A program made the position numbers and the translations under genes. 5,036 bases of DNA from an uncultured Collinsella sp. (lineage in GTDB: Bacteria > Actinomycetota > Coriobacteriia > Coriobacteriales > Coriobacteriaceae). The DNA is taken from the NCBI GenBank assembly GCA_900554985.1, contig USJQ01000101.1, positions 1 through 5,036 on the forward strand. Direction: 5' to 3'. The notes under the pieces were generated by a model that saw only the letters and a program-made list of their open reading frames with translations, had not been told where the DNA came from and ran no database searches. Below, one piece after another: positions 1-5,036 of this stretch (the stretch's first letter is position 1; each line of letters starts with the position of its first letter).

Positions 1-1032
1 GGCCTCCTCGGCACCCAAGTCGTTACCAAAGGCCTGCAGGGCCAGCAGGGCGCGCTCAAAACCGACGGCAAAGCCGACGCCGGCCGTGGGCTTGCCACCC
101 TCGAGCTCGACCAGGCCGTCGTAGCGGCCGCCGCCACCGATGGAGCCGACGCCGGCACCGGGAGCCTCGACCTCAAAGACGGTGCGGGTGTAGTAGTCCA
201 GACCACGCACCAGTGTGGGATCCTCGACATACTCGATACCGGCGGCATCCAGATAGCGCTTGACCTGCTCGTAGTGCTCGCGGCACTCGTCGCACAGGTT
301 GTCGCCCATCAGCGGCGCGTCGGCCATGATCTCGCGGCAGTGGTCGTTCTTGCAGTCGAAGGCACGCAGCGGGTTGAGCTCGGCGCGCTCGCGGCACTCA
401 TCGCACATCTCGTCAGCGTGATCGAGGATAAACTGCTTGACCTGCTCGCGGTAAGCCGGACGGCACTGAGCGTCGCCCATCGAGTTAATGAGCAGACGGA
501 GCTTGGAAAGATCGAAGCCCAGGCGCTTGTAGAACTCCATGAGCATGATGATGCACTCGGCGTCTGCCGCCGGATCGGGAGCGCCGAGCCACTCGATACC
601 CACCTGGTGGAACTGGCGCAGGCGACCCTTCTGGGGACGCTCGCCACGGAACATGGCCTCGGCGTAGTAAGCCTTAAACGGCGTGGAGCCCTGGGGCACT
701 AGGTTGTTCTCCACGACTGCGCGCACCACACCGGCCGTGCCCTCGGGACGAAGCGCCAGGCGCTGCTTGGGCTTGAGTTTTGTGTCGGTGCCCTCGGTAA
801 AGACGCGCTCCAGGTTGGCGCCGCTAAAGACGCGGAACATCTCCTTGCGAACGACGTCGGTCGACTGGCCGATGCCGTGGACAAAGACGTCCACCTGCTC
901 GATCGCGGGCGTCTCGATGGGCTTAAAGCCAAACGGCGCGAACACGCCGGCCGCCATCGGCTGCATCTTTTGCCAGGCGCGCATCTCGGCGCCGATAAGG
1001 TCGCGGGTTCCCTCCGCCTTCTGTGCCTGCAT
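1..1032 (-). CDS. hisS: Histidyl-tRNA synthetase, 5' part (C-terminus cut by window edge)
   Basis: Class II aminoacyl-tRNA synthetase that charges tRNA-His with histidine in the cytoplasm. The frame runs open from ATG at 1030-1032 to base 1, giving 344 residues. Bacterial HisRS is usually about 420-430 residues, so most of the anticodon-binding domain lies outside. Visible landmarks, in order: the motif 1 region (GFKPIETPAIE, residues 35-45), LRPEGT (94-99), motif 2 (FRGERPQKGRLRQFHQ, 128-143), the HisRS-specific HisA motif LVRGLDYYT (274-282), the HisB motif GGGGRYDGL (299-307), and motif 3 GVGFAVGFER (318-327) with its terminal arginine. The insertion domain carries six cysteines (C210, C213, C227, C232, C247, C250), a possible zinc site. 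The start is supported by AAAGGTG seven bases upstream. A TATAAT box lies just beyond, so hisS probably has its own promoter. Identification is near certain. Confidence 0.97.
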   Translation of the reverse strand, partial: MQAQKAEGTRDLIGAEMRAWQKMQPMAAGVFAPFGFKPIETPAIEQVDVFVHGIGQSTDVVRKEMFRVFSGANLERVFTEGTDTKLKPKQRLALRPEGTAGVVRAVVENNLVPQGSTPFKAYYAEAMFRGERPQKGRLRQFHQVGIEWLGAPDPAADAECIIMLMEFYKRLGFDLSKLRLLINSMGDAQCRPAYREQVKQFILDHADEMCDECRERAELNPLRAFDCKNDHCREIMADAPLMGDNLCDECREHYEQVKRYLDAAGIEYVEDPTLVRGLDYYTRTVFEVEAPGAGVGSIGGGGRYDGLVELEGGKPTAGVGFAVGFERALLALQAFGNDLGAEEA

Positions 1033-1039
1033 GGGCAAA

Positions 1040-1046
1040 CACCTTT
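1040..1046 (-). promoter_or_regulatory. Ribosome binding site of hisS
   Basis: On the minus strand the sequence AAAGGTG ends seven bases before the hisS ATG. It is a good match to the anti-Shine-Dalgarno sequence and fixes the start codon at 1030-1032. Confidence 0.75.
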
Positions 1047-1074
1047 CTTTTGTATCGCGTCATAGGTAGTGGAC

Positions 1075-1080
1075 ATTATA
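1075..1080 (-). promoter_or_regulatory. Candidate -10 box of the hisS promoter
   Basis: A perfect TATAAT on the minus strand lies 42 bases upstream of the hisS start codon, implying a short leader of roughly 35 bases. No TTGACA-like -35 hexamer is present at 16-18 bases spacing. That position (about 1097-1103) is occupied by the GC-rich arm of the first inverted repeat. The -10 is a perfect match, but the promoter assignment rests on it alone. Confidence 0.4.
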
Positions 1081-1097
1081 CGGCACAAAGCAGCAAC

Positions 1098-1157
1098 GCG
1101 GCGGCGCGTCTGACCGAACGAGGGTATGGGGGCTCGTTCGGCCAGGCGCGCCGCCGC
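1098..1157. repeat. Long inverted repeat 1 (25-base arms, 10-base loop)
   Basis: Arms 1098-1122 and 1133-1157 are reverse complements at 23 of 25 positions, with loop 1123-1132. Each arm pairs a GC-only outer block (gcggcggcgcg) with an inner block (ccgaacgag). The two non-matching pairs (1109/1146 and 1113/1142) become one G-U and one A-C in RNA of either strand, so both transcripts could fold. It lies directly upstream of the hisS -10 box. There is no clear T-tract after it on the minus strand (GTTGCTGCTTTG follows), so it is not a classical intrinsic terminator. It could still pause transcription arriving from the MFS gene. Confidence 0.85.
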
Positions 1158-1163
1158 AGTTTG

Positions 1164-1227
1164 TGATCCCTTTTCCTCCGTCCCCTTCGGATTACGTGAT
1201 CCCTTGGGGACGGAGGAAAAGGGATCA
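1164..1227. repeat. Perfect inverted repeat 2 (22-base arms), REP/MITE-like
   Basis: Arms 1164-1185 and 1206-1227 are perfect reverse complements over 22 bases, separated by a 20-base loop. The arms have a purine/pyrimidine-biased core (ggggacggaggaaaaggga on one strand). The loop holds a second direct copy of gtgatccctt (1196-1205, the first at 1163-1172). Both copies can therefore pair with the same right-arm segment at 1219-1227, which allows two alternative hairpins. No T-tract follows on either strand. The design (imperfect-loop palindrome, intergenic, no coding function) resembles REP elements or short MITEs. That classification is inferred from the look of the sequence and was not checked against a genome. 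Confidence 0.85.
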
Positions 1228-1236
1228 TTTCGTAGA

Positions 1237-1302
1237 CCCGTGGCTGCCCTGGAAACCGAATGACGGTACGAGCATCCATTCGGCTTCCAGGGCAGCCACG
1301 GG
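1237..1302. repeat. Long inverted repeat 3 (26-base arms, 14-base loop)
   Basis: Arms 1237-1262 and 1277-1302 match as reverse complements at 25 of 26 positions. The single exception (1255/1284) is a G-U wobble in minus-strand RNA and an A-C mismatch in plus-strand RNA, so the structure is slightly better as a minus-strand transcript. It begins 33 bases past the MFS stop codon, where a terminator of the amidohydrolase-MFS operon would be expected. It lacks the usual run of T (TCTACGAAATG follows). It may stabilise the 3' end of the operon message, end transcription without a U-tract, or be a mobile palindrome. Confidence 0.85.
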
Positions 1303-1335
1303 CAGAACAGACAAACAGGAATAGGCGGCGACCCG

Positions 1336-2640
1336 CTACTCCCCCGCCACGCTTGCGCGCAGCTTGGCGGCGATGGGCTCGGATGCCAGCAGGAACACGA
1401 GCATGACCACGGAGCACGCCAGGCACACGATCCAGGTGCTCGCAAAGGAGCCCGTGGCATCGAACAGCACGCCCGAGACGATAGCGCCCACGGTGCCGCC
1501 GACCATCTCGAGCGAGGTAATGGTGCCCGTGACCTTACCGAGGTCGGCCATGCCAAACTGCTTGGACGCGGCGATTTTAGGCGTGATGGTGCCCATGCAC
1601 GTTCCAACACCAAAGCTCACAGCAGCGACAATAGGACCGAGGTCCGTCGTCGGGAAACACAGCGCCACGCAGGCGATAATGCACGCAACGGAGCCAAGGA
1701 TATTGCCAAAGCGCAGGCCAAAGCGGTCATAGATCGCACCGAGCGAAATCTTGGCGATAACGACGGTAACCATGTAGGCCGAAAGCACGGTGCCTGCCCA
1801 CATGGGGTCGTGGCCGCCCGTGACGATCTTGGCACCGTTGACGGTAACACTCGTCATGTTGGTAACCTGGTTGGGCAGGATGGCGCCATTGACCAAGCCC
1901 ATAAAGAGGAAGGCGACGACGAGCAGCCAAAATGCCGGGCTCTTCTTGATGCGAGACCAGCCGACGCTAACCTCGGGGGCTGCCTTCTCGTTCTTATCAC
2001 CCGTGGCAGAAGCAGACGGGTCGCCTGGATTCTCGCCGAGCGGCCTAAGACCGATCTCGGAAGGCTTGGTGCGGAAGGAATAGGCCGTGATGGGCAGCGC
2101 CGCCACCATGCAGATAGCCGCGAGCACCAGGAAGGCGGAACGCCAGCCAACGCTCACGATGAGCGAGCTCACGATGGGAGACAGAATAGCGCCGCCAAAG
2201 CCCGAGCCCGAAAGTGCGATGGAGATGGCAAGGCCTCGCTTGGCCGTAAACCAGTTGGCGGTCACCAGGCTGATGAGCAGGCGGGTCGAGGCGACGGCAA
2301 AGCAGCCCGAGACGGCAAAGAGCACGTAGACCTGCCACAGCTCACCGACAAAGCTCATACCGGCAAGAACGGCAGAGGTGGCGATTACAGTGAGGGAGCC
2401 CAAAACGCGGCCGCTTACTTTATCGGCGACATGGCCAATGACAAGCGAGCCGATAACGCTCACCACGGTGGAGATGGCGTTGGAGATGTTGTACTGCGCA
2501 AGCGTGATGCCCAGGTCGCTTACGATGAGCGGCTGAAACAGGCTCATGCAGTTAACGAAAATCGTGTAGCACGTGGCCATGATCACAAAGCCGGAGGCCA
2601 CCACGAGCCAGCCGGGGAAAAATTTACGTTGCTGGGACAT
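1336..2640 (-). CDS. MFS transporter, OFA/MCT-like, operon partner of the M20 amidohydrolase
   Basis: A 434-residue polytopic inner-membrane protein with about 12 hydrophobic segments in two halves, a normal length for the major facilitator superfamily. The N-terminus (FFPGWLVVASGFVIM, residues 7-21) resembles the oxalate/formate antiporter and monocarboxylate transporter group. The loop between helices 2 and 3 has an MFS motif A-like segment GHVADKVSGRVLG (69-81), repeated in the second half as GAIYDRFGLRFG (301-312). RGLAISIALSGSGFGG (135-150) is the helix 4-5 signature common in that group. A charged cytoplasmic linker (about 190-232) joins the halves. The gene ends in TAG. Its start ATG lies 3 bases after the amidohydrolase stop, with AAGGAG six bases upstream, indicating a shared transcript and probable translational coupling. 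Substrate is unknown. An organic anion or an amide related to the partner enzyme is an inference. Confidence 0.9.
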   Translation of the reverse strand: MSQQRKFFPGWLVVASGFVIMATCYTIFVNCMSLFQPLIVSDLGITLAQYNISNAISTVVSVIGSLVIGHVADKVSGRVLGSLTVIATSAVLAGMSFVGELWQVYVLFAVSGCFAVASTRLLISLVTANWFTAKRGLAISIALSGSGFGGAILSPIVSSLIVSVGWRSAFLVLAAICMVAALPITAYSFRTKPSEIGLRPLGENPGDPSASATGDKNEKAAPEVSVGWSRIKKSPAFWLLVVAFLFMGLVNGAILPNQVTNMTSVTVNGAKIVTGGHDPMWAGTVLSAYMVTVVIAKISLGAIYDRFGLRFGNILGSVACIIACVALCFPTTDLGPIVAAVSFGVGTCMGTITPKIAASKQFGMADLGKVTGTITSLEMVGGTVGAIVSGVLFDATGSFASTWIVCLACSVVMLVFLLASEPIAAKLRASVAGE

Positions 2641-2643
2641 GGA

Positions 2644-3942
2644 TTACTCCTTGTGGTCCGCAATGTATCCGAGAGCGACGGCGGCATAAGCCGCGGCGCC
2701 GAGGGGAAGCTCGGCATCGTTAAAGCGCGCCTTGGGATGATGCTGGGCAAAATGCTCGTCCGTATCGGTCACGGCCGCGCCCACCGTAAAGTACGCACTT
2801 GTGATCTCGCTCGAGATAAGTGCGAAATCCTCGCTCGCCATGGCGTGGAATAGCGGCAGGAAGGCAGCCTTGGGCAGCACCGCGCCCACGTAGCCAAGCG
2901 AGGCCTGGGTCATATCGCTGTCGAGCACGAGCGGCGGAACGTCCGAAAGCGTCTCGATGGTTGCCAGCGTACGATATGTTGCGGCAACGCCGTTGACGAC
3001 CTCCGCGATGCGGGTCTTAAGGTGAGCCATGAGCTCGACATCGAAGCCGCGCAACGTTCCCTCGAGCACGCAGGTGTCGGGGATGACGTTGGCCGCCAAA
3101 CCGCCAGCGAACTTACCCACGGTAAGCGCGACCTCCTTGGCCGCCGGCACCTCGCGAGAGATAAGCTCCTGAAGCGCCAGGTGCACATGCACGCCGGCCG
3201 TGATGGGGTCGATGCAGATCTCGGGGCTCGAGCCATGGCCACCCTTGCCCTGCAGCGTGATGCGGAAACCGTACACGCCCGAGAGCGCCGGACTCCCATA
3301 GAGCACCAGGCCGAGCGGCGACTGGCTATTGACATGCATGGCAAAGGCGGCCTGGGGACGCGGGTTCTGCAGCAGACCGTCGGCGATGGCGGCGCGGGCA
3401 CCCTCAAAGGTTTCCTCGCCCGGCTGGAACAGCAACTTAACTGTGGCGTTAGCGTCGACAAGCTCGGACTCGCGGGCCTTGAGCAAACGGGCCGCGCCGA
3501 GCAGCGCCGTCGCATGCATATCGTGGCCACAAGCGTGCATGCAGCCGTTGGTGGAAGCGAAAGGCTCGCCCGATTCCTCGACAACGGGCAGGGCATCCAT
3601 GTCGCCGCGAAGCATGATGACCGTACCGGCCTGTTCGTCCGTGCAGACGCCATTGCCCTGGGCCGCGGCGGCACCGGCGCCGACAAGGCCCACAACACAG
3701 GAACCATCGACGCGCGTGGCAAATGGGATTTCCATCTCGGTCAGGCGCGCTTGAATATACGCGGAGGTCTGCGGGAGGCTATTACCCAGCTCGGGCATCT
3801 GGTGTAAATCGTGTCGCCACACAGCGAGCTCGTCTGCAAAAGCCTGAGCTTCTGCAACGAGACCGTCACCGATAGCGGCCTGCGCCGCTGCGGTGGCCTT
3901 GGGCGCTGATTGCGGTTGAAGATCGGACAGAGCTGGTGCCAT
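2644..3942 (-). CDS. M20D-family metal-dependent amidohydrolase (aminoacylase / N-acyl-amino-acid hydrolase type)
   Basis: Predicted cytoplasmic di-metal hydrolase of 432 residues that cleaves amide bonds of N-acylated amino acids or related compounds. Seen motifs: WRHDLHQMPELGN (42-54), LRGDMDALPV (111-120), the metal-site block MHACGHDMHAT (135-145), LFQPGEE (171-177), AMHV (201-204), the dimerisation-domain signature GKGGHGSSPEICIDPI (232-247), SEDFA (370-374) and HHPKARFNDAELPLGAAAYA (401-420). By analogy with plant IAA-amino acid hydrolases and hippurate hydrolases, C138, H140, E177, H203 and H402 would bind metal and E176 would be the general base. There is no signal peptide; an alanine-rich tail of about 30 residues precedes the domain. 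A longer frame could begin at TTG (3994-3996), but ATG at 3940-3942 with GGAGGG five bases upstream is far better. Exact substrate (hippurate, N-acetyl amino acid, aminobenzoyl-glutamate) cannot be told. Confidence 0.93.
   Translation of the reverse strand: MAPALSDLQPQSAPKATAAAQAAIGDGLVAEAQAFADELAVWRHDLHQMPELGNSLPQTSAYIQARLTEMEIPFATRVDGSCVVGLVGAGAAAAQGNGVCTDEQAGTVIMLRGDMDALPVVEESGEPFASTNGCMHACGHDMHATALLGAARLLKARESELVDANATVKLLFQPGEETFEGARAAIADGLLQNPRPQAAFAMHVNSQSPLGLVLYGSPALSGVYGFRITLQGKGGHGSSPEICIDPITAGVHVHLALQELISREVPAAKEVALTVGKFAGGLAANVIPDTCVLEGTLRGFDVELMAHLKTRIAEVVNGVAATYRTLATIETLSDVPPLVLDSDMTQASLGYVGAVLPKAAFLPLFHAMASEDFALISSEITSAYFTVGAAVTDTDEHFAQHHPKARFNDAELPLGAAAYAAVALGYIADHKE
2647..2652 (-). 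promoter_or_regulatory. Ribosome binding site of the MFS gene, inside the preceding gene
   Basis: AAGGAG on the minus strand forms the last two sense codons (Lys-Glu) of the amidohydrolase and sits six bases before the MFS ATG. The upstream stop TAA (2644-2646) and the spacer TCC fill the gap. Ribosomes finishing the first gene would therefore be positioned at the second start, the usual layout for coupled translation. Confidence 0.85.
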
Positions 3943-3947
3943 AAATG

Positions 3948-3953
3948 CCCTCC
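3948..3953 (-). promoter_or_regulatory. Ribosome binding site that decides the amidohydrolase start
   Basis: GGAGGG on the minus strand lies five bases before ATG 3940-3942. The alternative upstream TTG at 3994-3996 has no such site. Its extra 18 residues (MHFTLSKCLLQKRYWRAF) would be encoded across this Shine-Dalgarno sequence and the palindrome upstream, which argues that they are untranslated leader. Confidence 0.85.
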
Positions 3954-3972
3954 AGTAACGTTTTTGCAGCAA

Positions 3973-3994
3973 GCACTTTGATAGCGTAAAGTGC
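3973..3994. promoter_or_regulatory. Palindrome upstream of the amidohydrolase-MFS operon, candidate operator
   Basis: Perfect 7-base inverted arms GCACTTT (3973-3979) and AAAGTGC (3988-3994) are separated by 8 bases. The palindrome sits in the 116-base gap between the EamA stop and the amidohydrolase start, 30 bases before the ATG. The spacing and position suit the binding site of a dimeric regulator. No convincing -35/-10 pair could be fixed nearby, so the promoter itself is not located. No regulator gene is present in the window. A short leader hairpin is the alternative reading. Confidence 0.45.
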
Positions 3995-4019
3995 AAGGTA
4001 CAACTTTAAGGGCGACGCA

Positions 4020-4046
4020 TAAAAAATGCCGCCCCGAGAGGGCGGC
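4020..4046 (-). terminator. Rho-independent terminator of the EamA gene
   Basis: On the minus strand, 12 bases past the EamA stop codon, a 7-base-pair GC stem (GCCGCCC and GGGCGGC, 4040-4046 with 4028-4034) encloses a 5-base loop. It is followed by A and then six T (4021-4026). This is a textbook intrinsic terminator. It separates the transporter from the amidohydrolase-MFS operon downstream. Confidence 0.92.
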
Positions 4047-4058
4047 GCAACAAGTTGT

Positions 4059-5009
4059 TTACAATTGCGGGCGCGGCTTTTTGCGCAAAAAATCGAAGTG
4101 AGTCTCGCTCAAGATAATCGACAGGAAGATAAGCACGAAGCCGGCGAGCAGGCGCGAGGTGAGCGCCTCCCCCATCAGCAGCACCGAAAACAACACGCCC
4201 GAAGGCGACTCCATCGAAAGAAGCAGTGAGCCCGTCGAGGCGGGGACATGCGCCAAACCGACGTTTTGGACGAGCAGCGCCGCGCATGTGCAGCCCACCG
4301 AGAGGAAAACAGCCACACCGATAAACTCCGGCGTCCATGCAGAGAGGGGCGCCTGAGTCTCGAATAGCAGCGACGTGATTAAACTCAAAACGCCATTGCC
4401 CACAAACATCCAAAACGTGATGACGTTGATGTCCATCTTGCGACCGTACTTGGCAGTCACCGCCATCTGGATGGCGAAGAAGATCGCGCCGCCCAAGGTA
4501 ATAACATCGCCGGCATTGAACTCGACGCTATCGAGCGCTACCAGGCCAATACCCGCCAGGCACAACAACGCTGCACCCAGGTTATACCGGGTAAGCTTTT
4601 CACCGCTCAGGACATAGCTTGCAAACGGCACAAGGATGCAATACGTGCCGGTCAAAAAAGCGCTCTTGCCCGCCGTGGTCTGTGCCAGGCCGATCGTCTG
4701 CAAACCGTAGGCACCCCACATGAGCGCGCCCATGCCAAGCCCGACGATCAGGTTGCGGGCATTGAAATGAGCGATGATGCGCTTATGGAAAATTGCAAAC
4801 ATAACCAGTGATGCCGGGAGAAAGCGAACATAGACCAGCTCGAACACCGGAATGGTGTCGAGTGCGTCCTTCATAGTGGTAAAGGAGTAGCCCCAGATAA
4901 TCGCCACCGAAAGCAGTAGAACTTTCCAGAACAACGGCGAGCGTGCGCCGGCACCCCGGGGAATACCACCCGCGCCCAAATCCTCACGGGCTACAGGGCT
5001 ATCGGGCAT
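4059..5009 (-). CDS. EamA/DMT-family transporter (start uncertain, may extend past the right edge)
   Basis: Inner-membrane protein of the drug/metabolite transporter superfamily with two EamA repeats (about residues 29-160 and 169-302) and about ten hydrophobic helices. Typical features are the first helix LLLSVAIIWGYSFTTMKDAL (31-50), YVRFLPASLVMF (60-71), and the repeat-end segments ALLCLAGIGLVALD (147-160) and LLMGEALTSRLLAGFVLIFLSIILSE (277-302). A basic tail (RKKPRPQL) ends the protein at TAA 4059-4061. Members export amino acids, metabolites or drugs; the substrate is not predictable here. The ATG at 5007-5009 has no recognisable Shine-Dalgarno sequence, unlike the other genes in the window, and the frame continues open for nine more codons (QYAANEIEN) to base 5036. 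The true start may therefore lie outside. The 28-residue hydrophilic stretch before the first helix is already longer than usual. Confidence 0.88.
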   Translation of the reverse strand: MPDSPVAREDLGAGGIPRGAGARSPLFWKVLLLSVAIIWGYSFTTMKDALDTIPVFELVYVRFLPASLVMFAIFHKRIIAHFNARNLIVGLGMGALMWGAYGLQTIGLAQTTAGKSAFLTGTYCILVPFASYVLSGEKLTRYNLGAALLCLAGIGLVALDSVEFNAGDVITLGGAIFFAIQMAVTAKYGRKMDINVITFWMFVGNGVLSLITSLLFETQAPLSAWTPEFIGVAVFLSVGCTCAALLVQNVGLAHVPASTGSLLLSMESPSGVLFSVLLMGEALTSRLLAGFVLIFLSIILSETHFDFLRKKPRPQL

Positions 5010-5036
5010 GTTTTCGATTTCGTTGGCAGCGTATTG

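Larger units (their letters stand above)
1033..1335. other. Intergenic region between the MFS gene and hisS
   Basis: No credible gene lies in these 303 bases. Apart from the hisS ribosome binding site and -10 box near 1040-1080, the space is taken up by three adjacent long inverted repeats separated by only 6 and 9 bases (1158-1163 and 1228-1236). No T-box element typical of some aminoacyl-tRNA synthetase leaders is seen: there is no AGGGTGGNACCGCG-like antiterminator, and the presumed leader is too short. Frames crossing the region are chance openings caused by high GC. Confidence 0.8.

Noticed and set aside
274..702. Plus-strand open frame of 142 codons opposite hisS
   Set aside because: It is antisense to the HisRS catalytic and insertion regions, which have unmistakable motifs. 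It has no independent support.
1098..1157. Inverted repeats as classical rho-independent terminators
   Set aside because: None of the three stems is followed by a run of T on either strand, in contrast to the clear terminator at 4020-4046.
1098..1302. CRISPR array or tRNA cluster in the intergenic region
   Set aside because: The repeats are palindromes of differing sequence with no regular direct repeats and spacers, and no tRNA cloverleaf or TTC arm consensus was found.
1033..1335. T-box riboswitch controlling hisS
   Set aside because: No T-box antiterminator consensus is present on the minus strand, and the TATAAT box would give a leader far too short for a T-box.
699..1613. Minus-strand open frame of 304 codons spanning hisS, the hairpin spacer and the MFS 3' end
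   Set aside because: It overlaps two well-supported genes in another frame and runs through the three inverted repeats. The product is Arg/Ser/Pro-rich shadow sequence.
1810..2853. Long plus-strand open frame (347 codons) antisense to the MFS gene
   Set aside because: It is the shadow of a GC-rich gene. The product is low-complexity, rich in Gly, Arg, His, Asp and Ala, with no recognisable motif, while the opposite strand encodes clear MFS signatures throughout.
3022..3807. Plus-strand open frame of 261 codons opposite the amidohydrolase
   Set aside because: The opposite strand carries every M20D catalytic motif. This frame has none of its own and no convincing ribosome binding site.

Overview
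The window is a GC-rich bacterial chromosomal segment in which every supportable gene lies on the minus strand. Read in the direction of transcription (right to left), the order is: an EamA/DMT-family membrane exporter, a rho-independent terminator, an M20 amidohydrolase, an MFS permease, a hairpin-rich intergenic spacer, and the 5' part of the histidyl-tRNA synthetase gene hisS. The high GC, the strong Shine-Dalgarno sites and the protein styles fit an actinobacterium. A gut Coriobacteriia member such as Collinsella is my best guess, but this is an inference from general familiarity; no marker in the window proves it.

Layout. Positions 1-1032 hold hisS, cut at the left edge, with 344 codons present and the C-terminal anticodon-binding domain mostly missing. 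Positions 1033-1335 are non-coding. They hold the hisS ribosome binding site, a TATAAT-like -10 box and three consecutive long inverted repeats (arms of 25, 22 and 26 bases) that fill almost all of 1098-1302. Positions 1336-2640 encode a 12-helix MFS transporter and 2644-3942 a metal-dependent M20D amidohydrolase. These two are separated by 3 bases and are almost certainly one operon. Positions 3943-4058 contain a 7+7 palindrome upstream of the amidohydrolase and the terminator of the upstream gene. Positions 4059-5009 encode the EamA transporter, whose reading frame stays open to the right edge, so its true start may lie outside the window.

How the genes work together. The amidohydrolase and the MFS permease form a plausible uptake-and-cleavage (or cleavage-and-export) pair for an N-acylated amino acid or similar amide. 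The substrate cannot be read from the sequence. hisS is a housekeeping gene that appears to have its own promoter. The EamA gene is insulated from the operon by its terminator.

I did not find a clearly new multi-gene system. The least explained part is the tandem hairpin array between the MFS gene and hisS. Its middle element looks like a dispersed REP/MITE-type repeat.
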